This document shows, piece by piece, positions 17,504 to 25,967 of a stretch of DNA of 64,000 bases. Source of the stretch: Eubacterium sp. (GTDB lineage: Bacteria > Bacillota > Clostridia > Lachnospirales > Lachnospiraceae); NCBI GenBank assembly GCA_017477505.1, contig JAFUVQ010000005.1, positions 38,984 through 102,983 on the forward strand, read 5' to 3'. Both the position numbers and the translations under genes were made by a program. The notes under the pieces are model-generated. The model worked only from the letters and a program-made list of their open reading frames with translations, had not been told where the DNA came from and did not search any database. Every line of letters starts with the position of its first letter. Position 1 is the stretch's first letter.

Positions 17504-19645
17504 ATGTGGAATCAGGAAGAATGGATTAGAAAAGCTGAAGAACTGAAACCGGAACTTAAGAATGAGAGGGTTTATCCTGTGTCTTTCTCAAGGAATGAGA
17601 AGCTTAATTCAGGGGACAGTATTGTGATAGATTTCGGGAATCATTTTGTCGGCCATTTTTCATTTCACTGTAAATCATCGGGCTCACATCAGGATGCACC
17701 GCTTTTCGTTAAGATTAAATTCTGTGAGTCTGCAAAAGAACTGGATGAAGACTCAAGTACATATAAAGGATGGGTCAGCAGAAGCTGGATACAGGAAGAA
17801 TGGCTCCATGTTGATGTTCTTCCCTCGCTGGTCAGCCTGCCGAGAAGATATGCCTTCCGTTATGTAAAGATAGATATTCTGGATGTGTCTCCAAAATATT
17901 CCGTTATCATCGATGAGGCTTATGCTGACTGCACGACCTCTGCCGACGACACTGTGGTTACGGAATTTAAAGGAAATGATATTGAAGAAAAAATAGACAG
18001 GGTTGCTGTTCGAACACTCAGAAACTGTATGCAGGACCTTTTTGAGGATGGACCCAAGAGAGACAGAAGACTCTGGATCGGAGACTTAAGGCTTCAGGCC
18101 TTGGCTAACTCAGTTACATTTAAAGATTACAGTCTTGTGAAAAGATGTCTATATCTTTTCGCCGGCTGCTGTGATGAGTCGGGAAGGATTCCCGCATGCA
18201 TTTTCACTGAGCCGGGAATCTCGGGTGACAATACTTTTATGTTTGATTATTCACTGTTTTTTATCTCGGTACTTTATGACTATGCACGTATGAGCGGTGA
18301 TATCGAAACAGCAAAGGACCTTCTGCCTGTGGCAGTAAGGCAGTGGCAGCTTGCAAAAGAAGCCTTCGGGCCGGATGACGTTATAGAGGATTCCGACAGG
18401 ATGGGATGGTGTTTTATAGACTGGAATCTTGAGCTGAATAAACAGGCTGGAGCCCAGTTTATATATATCTATACACTGAAGGATCTTCTTATGCTGATGA
18501 AGCTTGCAGGTGAAACAGATACGGACCTGCTTCAGGCAGATATCCAAAAGAAGAGTGAAGCCGCAGTTAAGTATTTCTTTGATCCGGACAGGAAGCTTTT
18601 CGTAAGCGGAAAGGAGAAACAGGTTTCATTTGCGACTGAAAGCTGGGCTGTCCTTTCGGGAGTGCTGTCTAAAGATGAGTCGAGAGAACTCATGTTAAGG
18701 CTTGAAAGATATAAGGATGCGCTCAGGATGGTTACTCCTTATATGAATCATGTTTATGTAGAGGCTCTTATAAAAGCCGGTCTCAGGGATGAAGCATATA
18801 AGCATATGATTTATTACTGGGGAGGAATGGTTGATGACGGCGCGGATACTTTTTATGAACTGTTCAATCCCGAAAATCCGGATGAGTCACCCTATGGTTC
18901 GACAATAGTAAACAGCTATTGTCATGCTTGGAGTTGTACTCCGACCTACTTTATGAGGAAGTTGAATCTTGTAGAAAAGAAGAAACATCCCGAAGCATTT
19001 ATCTTTGACCTGGACGGAGTGATTGTTTTCACAGACAGATTTCATTTTAAAGCATGGAAGAAGATCGCAGACAGACTGGGAGTATTCTTTGATGAAAATG
19101 TAAATAACAGGCTCCGCGGAGTAAGCAGGATGGATTCTTTGGAGATAATACTGGAAAAATATACCGGGGAGGAACTTTCTGCAAAGGATAAGGAAGCCAT
19201 TGCCGGGGAAAAGAATGAGATATACAGAGAGTATCTGAAAGAGATGACGCCGGAGGATGTTTCATCCGAGGTGAGAGAGACACTTACGGAACTGAAGAGG
19301 CGCGGATATAAGATTGCTATAGGTTCATCCAGTAAAAATGCGAAGTTTATTCTGGATAAGGTCGGGATTGCCGATATGTTTGATGCTGTATCCGACGGAA
19401 CCAATATTGAAAAGTCAAAACCGGATCCGGAGGTTTTCGTAAAAGCCGCGGAGTTCCTTGATATTAATCCTGAACAGTGTGTAGTAGTGGAGGATGCATA
19501 TTCCGGTATCGATGCAGCAAAGGCTGCGGGAATGTATGCCGTAGGAATAGGTGAGGCGGAAGTGTGTGATAAGAAAGATGCAGGTATAGATCGTTTTTCC
19601 GGACTTCTGCTGCTGAATCTTATAACGGAGGAAGCTTATGAGTAA
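17504..19645 (+). CDS. GH78-like (alpha-L-rhamnosidase-related) domain fused to beta-phosphoglucomutase
   Basis: Unusual 713-aa fusion without signal peptide. Residues ~1-490 resemble the GH78 alpha-L-rhamnosidase superfamily: beta-rich N-terminus, then an (alpha/alpha)6-type part with EDGPKRDRRLWIGDLRLQ, like the family's DCPQRE..WLGD motif. Residues ~495-713 are a complete HAD-type beta-phosphoglucomutase. It has the nucleophile and acid/base Asp in FDLDGV, HFKAWK, the GVSRMDSL substrate loop, SKPDPEVF and VVEDAYSGI. I start at ATG 17504 (GGAG 10 nt upstream); an ATG at 17468 lies inside the GH3 gene. The 3' end overlaps rhaB by 8 bp. A mutase that needs a hexose 1-phosphate suggests phosphorolysis in this pathway (inference). 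Confidence 0.85.
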   Translation: MWNQEEWIRKAEELKPELKNERVYPVSFSRNEKLNSGDSIVIDFGNHFVGHFSFHCKSSGSHQDAPLFVKIKFCESAKELDEDSSTYKGWVSRSWIQEEWLHVDVLPSLVSLPRRYAFRYVKIDILDVSPKYSVIIDEAYADCTTSADDTVVTEFKGNDIEEKIDRVAVRTLRNCMQDLFEDGPKRDRRLWIGDLRLQALANSVTFKDYSLVKRCLYLFAGCCDESGRIPACIFTEPGISGDNTFMFDYSLFFISVLYDYARMSGDIETAKDLLPVAVRQWQLAKEAFGPDDVIEDSDRMGWCFIDWNLELNKQAGAQFIYIYTLKDLLMLMKLAGETDTDLLQADIQKKSEAAVKYFFDPDRKLFVSGKEKQVSFATESWAVLSGVLSKDESRELMLRLERYKDALRMVTPYMNHVYVEALIKAGLRDEAYKHMIYYWGGMVDDGADTFYELFNPENPDESPYGSTIVNSYCHAWSCTPTYFMRKLNLVEKKKHPEAFIFDLDGVIVFTDRFHFKAWKKIADRLGVFFDENVNNRLRGVSRMDSLEIILEKYTGEELSAKDKEAIAGEKNEIYREYLKEMTPEDVSSEVRETLTELKRRGYKIAIGSSSKNAKFILDKVGIADMFDAVSDGTNIEKSKPDPEVFVKAAEFLDINPEQCVVVEDAYSGIDAAKAAGMYAVGIGEAEVCDKKDAGIDRFSGLLLLNLITEEAYE

Positions 19646-21038
19646 TTATTATCTTGCCATCGATATCGGGGCGTCAAGCGGAAGGCATATGCTTTTCAGA
19701 AATGAAGATGGTCAGATCAAAATGGAAGAGATGTATCGCTTCCCGAATTCCATGACGAAGCGTAACGGGCATTTTGTGTGGGATGTGGAAAAGCTTTTCA
19801 GCGAAATACTGGAAGGGATGAAAAGATGTTCCGATGCTGGAAAAATCCCCTGCTCCTTATCCATAGATACATGGGCAGTGGATTATGCACTTCTCGATGA
19901 GAATGACCATTTACTCGGTGATGTTTACGCATATAGAGACAGCAGAACCGACGGAATGGAGAAAGAAGTGTATAAGCGTATTTCGGAAAATGAACTGTAT
20001 CAGAGAACCGGTATACAGTTTCAGAAGTTTAATACAATTTATCAGCTGATGGCGGATAAGAAAGGCAGACCGGAGATACTGGACAGAGCATGCAGTTTGC
20101 TGATGATTCCGGATTACCTTACATTTCTGCTTACAGGAATAAAGTCATCCGAATATACCGTGGCAAGCTCCACCCAGCTTTTGGATGTTGAAAAGCGTGA
20201 CTGGGACTACGAACTTATAAAAAGGATAGGACTCCCGGAGAGGATTTTCCTTCCTGTTTCGGAATCGGGAAGCAGACTTGGAAACCTGAAGCCTGAGATT
20301 GCAAAAGAACTGGGATATAACTGCGAAGTAATCCAATGTGCATCTCATGATACGGCCTCCGCTGTGATGTCAGTTATAGATAAAGAAAATGTATATATCA
20401 GTTCCGGAACATGGTCTTTGATGGGTGTGGAAAGAAAAAAAGCACTCTGTACGGAAAAAGACAGACTCGGTAATTTCACAAATGAAGGCGGTTTTGGCGG
20501 AAGCATCAGATATCTGAAAAATATTATGGGTCTATGGATGATCCAGAAGGTGAAGCAGGAAAATGATGATATCTACAGCTTTGCAGAGCTGGCAGATATG
20601 GCAGGAAACTGTGACAGTATATCATCGGTGATAGATGTGGATCAGGATATGTTCCTGGCACCTGACAATATGACCAGAGCAATCAAGAAAGAATGCATAA
20701 GAACCAAGCAGACCGTTCCGAGAAGTACTGCGGAAATATCCAAAGTTGTATTTGAAAGTCTGGCTCACAGTTACAAAAGGACTTTCGATGAGATAGAGAA
20801 CAACGGAGGGATAGAGTATTCCGGGATCAATATAATAGGAGGAGGCTGCCAAAACAGTTATCTCTGTCAGATGACGGCAGATCTCACAGGAAAAAAGGTG
20901 TTGGCAGGACCTGTGGAGGCAACAGCTATAGGAAATGCCATGGCACAGATGATTAAGGATAGAGTCTATGAAAATCTTGATGAGGCCAGGAAGGCGGTTG
21001 CCGACTCATTTGAGATAAAGGAATATTTACCCGTTTGA
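19638..21038 (+). CDS. rhaB: Rhamnulokinase
   Basis: FGGY-family sugar kinase (466 aa) phosphorylating L-rhamnulose at O-1 with ATP. The N-terminal phosphate-binding motif is AIDIGASSGRH. The rhamnulokinase-typical SIDTWAVDYALLD and YRDSRTDGM follow, with later ISSGTWSLMGVE and the adenosine loop IIGGGCQNSYLCQMTAD. It overlaps the upstream fusion gene by 8 bp, which suggests translational coupling, and it is followed by rhaA and rhaD in pathway-consistent order. Confidence 0.96.
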   Translation: MSNYYLAIDIGASSGRHMLFRNEDGQIKMEEMYRFPNSMTKRNGHFVWDVEKLFSEILEGMKRCSDAGKIPCSLSIDTWAVDYALLDENDHLLGDVYAYRDSRTDGMEKEVYKRISENELYQRTGIQFQKFNTIYQLMADKKGRPEILDRACSLLMIPDYLTFLLTGIKSSEYTVASSTQLLDVEKRDWDYELIKRIGLPERIFLPVSESGSRLGNLKPEIAKELGYNCEVIQCASHDTASAVMSVIDKENVYISSGTWSLMGVERKKALCTEKDRLGNFTNEGGFGGSIRYLKNIMGLWMIQKVKQENDDIYSFAELADMAGNCDSISSVIDVDQDMFLAPDNMTRAIKKECIRTKQTVPRSTAEISKVVFESLAHSYKRTFDEIENNGGIEYSGINIIGGGCQNSYLCQMTADLTGKKVLAGPVEATAIGNAMAQMIKDRVYENLDEARKAVADSFEIKEYLPV

Positions 21039-21054
21039 TGGGGAGGTTATAAAA

Positions 21055-22317
21055 ATGGAGAAAAAAAATAGGTACGAGAGTGCTGAAAAGATATATAAGG
21101 AATTTGGTATAGATACAGAAAAGGCCATGAGTATACTGGCTGAGATACCTGTATCACTTCACTGCTGGCAGGGAGATGACGTAAAGGGCTTCGATCAGGA
21201 TGGTCCTCTTACAGGAGGAATACAGACAACCGGTAATTATCCGGGAGCAGCAAGGACCTATACGGAACTGATGAATGATATAGAGGAAGTGATTTCCCTG
21301 GTTCCCGGAAAAAAGAAACTGAATCTCCATGCAAGCTATGCAATATTTGACGGAATGGAGCGTGTAGACAGAGACAGGCTGGAAAAAGTTCATTTTAAGA
21401 AATGGGTGGATTTCGCCAAAAAGCACGGAATGGGAATTGACTTTAATCCTACATTTTTCTCACATGAAAAAGTAAAGGATGGACTTACGCTTTCAAGTCC
21501 GGACAAAGACATCAGAGACTTCTGGATAGAACATGGAAAGGCCTGTATCAGAATAGCTGAATACTTTGCGGATGAGACCGGCATACCATGCGTGATGAAT
21601 ATATGGACCGGCGATGGCTATAAGGATATTCCGGGTGACCGCCTCGGACCGAGAGAAAGATACAAGGATTCGATAGAACAGATAATAAGTGAACCTCATG
21701 ATACCACAAAGGTTAAGGTCTGTGTGGAATCCAAGGTTTTCGGAATAGGAGTTGAGAGCTACACGACAGGCTCCGGTGAGTTCACACTGCTTTTTGCGGC
21801 AACTCATGAGGGTGTCATACCTCTTATGGATAATGGACATTATCATCCGACAGAAATGGTTTCAGACAAGATATCTTCACTGCTTCTCTACTTTGATGAG
21901 ATTGCACTTCATATAACGAGACCGGTGAGGTGGGACTCGGATCATGTTGTCATATTTGATGATGAAACAAGAGAGATTGCAAAAGAGATAGTACGCTGCA
22001 GAAACGGCCTTGGAAGAGTGAATATCGCCCTGGATTTCTTCGATGCTTCGATCAACCGTATATCCGCGTGGGCAGTCGGCTTTAACTCTGTTGAGAAGGC
22101 TCTTCTCTATGCGCTCCTTACTCCTCATGAAGAGATAAAACGTTTGCAGGAGGCGGGAGACTTCACAAGACTTCTTATGATGCAGGAAGAAATGAAAACA
22201 CTTCCTTTTGGAGACGTCTGGGAAGAATATCTGGAAAGAAACGGCGTACCGTCAGGCCGCACATGGGCTGAAGAGATTGAAAGATATGAAAAAGAAGTTT
22301 TAATGAAAAGAGTTTAG
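21055..22317 (+). CDS. rhaA: L-rhamnose isomerase
   Basis: Metal-dependent TIM-barrel isomerase (420 aa) converting L-rhamnose to L-rhamnulose. Characteristic segments are VSLHCWQGDDVKGF near the N-terminus, LNLHASYAIFDG, GIDFNPTFFSH and MDNGHYHPTEMV, the last contributing metal ligands. It has a GGGGAGG site and starts 16 bp after rhaB. Length and motifs are normal, so the enzyme should be active. Confidence 0.97.
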   Translation: MEKKNRYESAEKIYKEFGIDTEKAMSILAEIPVSLHCWQGDDVKGFDQDGPLTGGIQTTGNYPGAARTYTELMNDIEEVISLVPGKKKLNLHASYAIFDGMERVDRDRLEKVHFKKWVDFAKKHGMGIDFNPTFFSHEKVKDGLTLSSPDKDIRDFWIEHGKACIRIAEYFADETGIPCVMNIWTGDGYKDIPGDRLGPRERYKDSIEQIISEPHDTTKVKVCVESKVFGIGVESYTTGSGEFTLLFAATHEGVIPLMDNGHYHPTEMVSDKISSLLLYFDEIALHITRPVRWDSDHVVIFDDETREIAKEIVRCRNGLGRVNIALDFFDASINRISAWAVGFNSVEKALLYALLTPHEEIKRLQEAGDFTRLLMMQEEMKTLPFGDVWEEYLERNGVPSGRTWAEEIERYEKEVLMKRV

Positions 22318-22334
22318 CAGGAGAAACATTTGTT

Positions 22335-23162
22335 ATGGAAATGACAGAAATCAGTTTTATTAAAGGTTTTATCAGAATGGCTGATGACGGCTGGAAAAGG
22401 GGCTGGCACGAGAGAAACGGCGGAAATCTCTCATATCGCATGAAGGATGAGGATGTAGCTGCGGCAAGGCCGTTCTTTAAGAAAAATGAAACCTGGACAG
22501 ATATAGGGACTTCAGTTCCGGGACTTGGAGGGGAATTCTTCCTTGTAACAGGAAGCGGAAAGTATTTCAGAAATGTAAGCTTGAATCCCGAAGACTCAAT
22601 TGCAGTCATAGAACTTGATGAAAAGGGTGAGCGTTACAGGATTCTGTGGGGCTTTGAGGGCGGCGGAAGACCGACGTCGGAGCTGCCGAGTCATCTTATG
22701 AATCACGAAGTAAAGAAAAGAGTAACCGACGGAAAATACAGGGTCATATATCATGCCCACACCACAAATGTTATCGCACTTACATTTGTACTTCCTCTTT
22801 CAGATGAAGTATTTACAAGGGAATTATGGGAGATGGCTACCGAGTGTCCGGTTGTATTTCCTTCAGGAATAGGTGTGGTTCCCTGGATGGTTCCGGGTGG
22901 AAGAGATATCGCAGTTGCAACTTCGAAGCTTATGGAAAAATATGATGTGGCTGTATGGGCTCACCATGGTCTTTTTGCAGCAGGCGAGGATTTTGATCTT
23001 ACCTTCGGGCTTATGCATACAGTGGAAAAGTCTGCAGAAATACTGGTCAAGGTTCTTTCCATAACTCCACATAAATTGCAGACAATAAAGCCTGATGATT
23101 TCAGAAGCCTGGCAAAGGACTTTAACGTGACTCTGCCGGAAAGATTCCTTTATGAGAAATAG
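22335..23162 (+). CDS. rhaD: Rhamnulose-1-phosphate aldolase
   Basis: Class II (zinc) aldolase (275 aa) cleaving L-rhamnulose 1-phosphate to dihydroxyacetone phosphate and L-lactaldehyde. It shows GWHERNGGNLSYR near the N-terminus, zinc His residues in YHAHTTN and WAHHGLFAAGE, and the catalytic Glu region in EGGGRPTSELPSH. It is the last gene of the operon. No lactaldehyde reductase or rhamnose mutarotase gene is seen nearby, so the remaining steps must be encoded elsewhere. Confidence 0.96.
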   Translation: MEMTEISFIKGFIRMADDGWKRGWHERNGGNLSYRMKDEDVAAARPFFKKNETWTDIGTSVPGLGGEFFLVTGSGKYFRNVSLNPEDSIAVIELDEKGERYRILWGFEGGGRPTSELPSHLMNHEVKKRVTDGKYRVIYHAHTTNVIALTFVLPLSDEVFTRELWEMATECPVVFPSGIGVVPWMVPGGRDIAVATSKLMEKYDVAVWAHHGLFAAGEDFDLTFGLMHTVEKSAEILVKVLSITPHKLQTIKPDDFRSLAKDFNVTLPERFLYEK

Positions 23163-23277
23163 TTATTTGTATCAGAATAATTAAAGCGGATAAAAATATA
23201 ATCAAAGCTTTGGGAAAAAAGTAGGCACATGATGGTCATTTATGGTAAAATCATTTTTTAGAGCATGAATTATTTTT

Positions 23278-23309
23278 TATGACTGCCTTTCATAAAGTAG
23301 TCATATTTT
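23278..23309 (+). terminator. Weak terminator-like hairpin after rhaD
   Basis: TATGACT (23278-23284) pairs with AGTCATA (23299-23305) around a 14-nt loop, followed by TTTT. It is only 12 bp before the next ATG, so it may also be a regulatory hairpin. Confidence 0.4.
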
Positions 23310-23321
23310 GAAGGAGAAAAA

Positions 23322-24038
23322 ATGAGTTTGTCTATGAATATCATCGTATCGGCTGTTATAGGACTTGTTCTTTATGCGGTGGGATATCTGTTACTGCGAA
23401 AGACAGAGCAGGTAACAATCAGGGATAAGGATTATGAGGGTGAGCTTACTGAGATTAAGTTCAGTGTGCCGAGACTTATAATATTTGCTGTCGTAGGTGC
23501 TGTACTGACCGGGCTTGCAGGTTTTGCTTATACAATAAACCTGAAGTTTGCACTGGTTACAGTATTATTCTTTATGCTTGCACTTGCGGCTTTTGTGGAT
23601 GCAAGAACCATGGTCATTCCATTTTATATAAATGTAGTGATCTTTATCCTTGGTATTGCTTCCATCTGGGTATTTCCCGAGATTCCGATCCATCATCACC
23701 TTCTGGGCGCAGCAGTAGTGAGTCTTCCTATGATAATTATTAATCTTATCTGTCAGAAGCTTTTGGGACGAGACGGCTTTGGCGGCGGAGATATAAAACT
23801 TATGCTTGCTGCAGGTTTATTCCTGGGAACAAAAGGTATCTTCGCGGCTTTCTTTATGGGAGCCATAATCGGCGCGGTAGCCGGTATTTTTTCAATGGCA
23901 GTACTTGCGAAAAAAGGTAAGGACCCAATACCTTTCGGTCCGTCGCTCTGCATTGGATTAGTCCTTGCCCAGCTTTTCGGAACTCAGCTCATCGACTGGT
24001 ATATTGAAGTGATACGTATGGCTATGAATCCTATGTGA
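23322..24038 (+). CDS. Prepilin peptidase (A24 aspartic protease)
   Basis: Polytopic membrane protease (238 aa) that removes type IV prepilin leader peptides. Both catalytic aspartates are visible: Asp93 in FVDARTMVIP and Asp157 in the GGGDIKL motif. It lacks the cytosolic zinc-binding/methyltransferase part of PilD, so it is of the short CpaA/TadV/ComC-related class. About seven hydrophobic helices are seen. No pilin or pilus assembly genes are nearby. It is followed after 36 bp by a response regulator gene and may be co-transcribed with it, which is not a usual arrangement. Confidence 0.9.
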   Translation: MSLSMNIIVSAVIGLVLYAVGYLLLRKTEQVTIRDKDYEGELTEIKFSVPRLIIFAVVGAVLTGLAGFAYTINLKFALVTVLFFMLALAAFVDARTMVIPFYINVVIFILGIASIWVFPEIPIHHHLLGAAVVSLPMIIINLICQKLLGRDGFGGGDIKLMLAAGLFLGTKGIFAAFFMGAIIGAVAGIFSMAVLAKKGKDPIPFGPSLCIGLVLAQLFGTQLIDWYIEVIRMAMNPM

Positions 24039-24074
24039 TTAGGAATGATTTGTGACAGATTACAGGATGAGATC

Positions 24075-24785
24075 ATGAAGAAAATACTCCTTGTTGAAGA
24101 TGATGCAGCACTTGCTATGGGAACTGAATATGCACTTAAAGCAGAGGGATATACAGTACTTCATGCTGAGAATCTTGCGGCGGCCAGAAGTCTGCTTTGG
24201 GGTAATGGAGGTAAAATAGTTGACATAATCCTGCTCGATGTTATGCTACCTGACGGAAATGGCTTTGATTTTATAAAGGAATTACGCGAAAAAGACAGGA
24301 TTACTCCTGTTATATTCCTTACTGCAGTTGGTGATGAGGTTAACATAATTCAAGGTCTGGACAGTGGGGCGGATGATTATGTGACTAAACCGTACAGGGT
24401 GAGGGAGCTGCTTTCAAGAATCGCAGCGGTGTTGAGAAGACAGGATATAATGAAAGCCGGATTATCTGAAAATGGATCGGACAAGGGTATAATCATCTTC
24501 GGCTCTCACAAGATAGATATTAATGCCTTCAGATTATATAAAGGTGATTCAATAGTAGAATGTACCGTTGCCGAGTTTAGATTATTGAAAGAACTTGTGG
24601 AACATCCCGGACAGGTCATAACAAGAAGCATACTGATGAGCAGTCTTTACGAGACCGGTGATAACTTCATAGATGATAATACACTTTCAGTATATATGAA
24701 AAGGCTCAGGGATAAACTGGGTGAGGATGCGGAACTTATAGAGACAGTACGTGGCGTAGGGTATAGATATATCCATAAACAGTAG
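24075..24785 (+). CDS. Two-component response regulator, OmpR/PhoB family
   Basis: DNA-binding response regulator (236 aa). Receiver domain: acidic pair in LVEDD, phosphoacceptor Asp55 in IILLDVMLP, and Lys in VTKPYRV. The C-terminal winged helix spans ~135-236, with TVAEFRLLKELVEHPGQVIT and the end VRGVGYRYIHK. I start at ATG 24075, where AGGATGAG lies just upstream; an ATG 30 nt further out would add residues unlike the family. Paired with the sensor kinase 15 bp downstream, it probably controls the ABC export operon at 25968. Confidence 0.94.
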   Translation: MKKILLVEDDAALAMGTEYALKAEGYTVLHAENLAAARSLLWGNGGKIVDIILLDVMLPDGNGFDFIKELREKDRITPVIFLTAVGDEVNIIQGLDSGADDYVTKPYRVRELLSRIAAVLRRQDIMKAGLSENGSDKGIIIFGSHKIDINAFRLYKGDSIVECTVAEFRLLKELVEHPGQVITRSILMSSLYETGDNFIDDNTLSVYMKRLRDKLGEDAELIETVRGVGYRYIHKQ

Positions 24786-24800
24786 AAATATTATAGGATT

Positions 24801-25808
24801 ATGGAGAAGAAGGATTTTCTTATAAAATTCATATTGTTAAGTATAGTAGTTATAGCAGCATGCACAGCTGTCGGGGCACTCATATCCGGCGGGACGGCGG
24901 CTGCTATAGTCGTTGTGTGTGGAATGATCATATCTTTCTCTGGGGGATTTTTCGCCTATAGAAGGATAGATAAGGCATATGATGAGATAGAGAAGATTTC
25001 TCATATCATGGAAGATGTTATGGAGGACGAGTCGACCACGTGGAGCGATCCTCTGGAAGAGGGGAGCGTAGGTATACTTTATTCCAATTTCGGAAAAATG
25101 GTACATATGTTCCGTGAGGGAAAGAGGAAAGAGCAGAGCGAGAAGGATTTCCTTAAGGATATCATGTCGGATATTTCACATCAGTTGAAAACCCCGCTTG
25201 CCTCCCTGAATGTATTCATAGACCTTCTTCTTGAGGATAAGGTCGAGGGTAAGGAAGAAAGGCTGAAGATACTCAGAGAAGCTTCGAATCAGCTGGACCG
25301 CATGGAGTGGATGGTTCTTTCGATGCTCAAGCTTGCGCGTATCGAAGCGAAGGCTATAGAATTTGAAAGAAAAGAAGCATATATTCAGCCTGTACTTCTT
25401 CAGGTTGAGGAAAGTGTCAGATATCTTACTGATGTAAAGAATCAGAAGCTTATAGTTAAGTGCCCGGAGGATGTTACGGCCAAACTCGATTCCGAATGGC
25501 TTACCGAGGCAATCATCAATCTTGCCAAGAATGCTTCCGACTATTCGCCTGAGGGAGCAGAAATAATCTTAAGTGCTGAGCAGGATGATGTATTCACAAG
25601 AATCTATGTCGAAGATAATGGTGTAGGTATAGATGAAAAAGATCTCCCGAATATCTTCAGGAGGTTCTATAGAGTAAACAGTTCTGTCAATCCGAACAGT
25701 GTAGGTATAGGACTTTCACTGACCAAGTCCATAATTGAAGGTATGGACGGTCACATCCATGTCGACAGCAAAGTCGGCGAGGGAACCAGGTTCAGTATTA
25801 CATTTTAA
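24801..25808 (+). CDS. Sensor histidine kinase
   Basis: Membrane sensor kinase (335 aa). Two hydrophobic helices (~9-30 and ~32-53) with almost no external loop resemble intramembrane-sensing kinases tied to ABC transporters. A short linker leads to the phosphoacceptor His127 in DISHQLKTPLASL, then N box NLAKNASDYS, G1 box EDNGVGI, F box NIFRRFYRV and G2 box GIGLSLTKSI. It forms an operon with the preceding response regulator and is followed by a strong terminator. Confidence 0.94.
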   Translation: MEKKDFLIKFILLSIVVIAACTAVGALISGGTAAAIVVVCGMIISFSGGFFAYRRIDKAYDEIEKISHIMEDVMEDESTTWSDPLEEGSVGILYSNFGKMVHMFREGKRKEQSEKDFLKDIMSDISHQLKTPLASLNVFIDLLLEDKVEGKEERLKILREASNQLDRMEWMVLSMLKLARIEAKAIEFERKEAYIQPVLLQVEESVRYLTDVKNQKLIVKCPEDVTAKLDSEWLTEAIINLAKNASDYSPEGAEIILSAEQDDVFTRIYVEDNGVGIDEKDLPNIFRRFYRVNSSVNPNSVGIGLSLTKSIIEGMDGHIHVDSKVGEGTRFSITF

Positions 25809-25813
25809 ACTCA

Positions 25814-25850
25814 GGTCATGGCGTGCTTTAAAGCATGTCGTGACCTTTTT
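25814..25850 (+). terminator. Rho-independent terminator after the sensor kinase gene
   Basis: A 14-bp stem (GGTCATGGCGTGCT against AGCATGTCGTGACC, with a few G-U pairs), TTAA loop and a T-run. Confidence 0.9.
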
Positions 25851-25890
25851 CTTATGTAACAGGAAATTCGCATTCAAGCGTGATATGCTT

Positions 25891-25908
25891 TCTTACAAAT
25901 ATGTAAGA
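25891..25908. promoter_or_regulatory. Candidate response-regulator operator before the ABC export operon
   Basis: Inverted repeat TCTTACA-AATA-TGTAAGA (7-bp arms, 4-bp centre), with another half-like ATGTAAGG about 17 bp downstream. TTGTCA (25913-25918) just after it could be a -35 with TATAGA 20 bp on. The position between the two-component genes and the exporter suggests a site for that regulator. Confidence 0.5.
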
Positions 25909-25967
25909 TTAATTGTCACGGAAATGTAAGGAGCAGGTTATAGAATTATAAATAGGATTTCTATACT

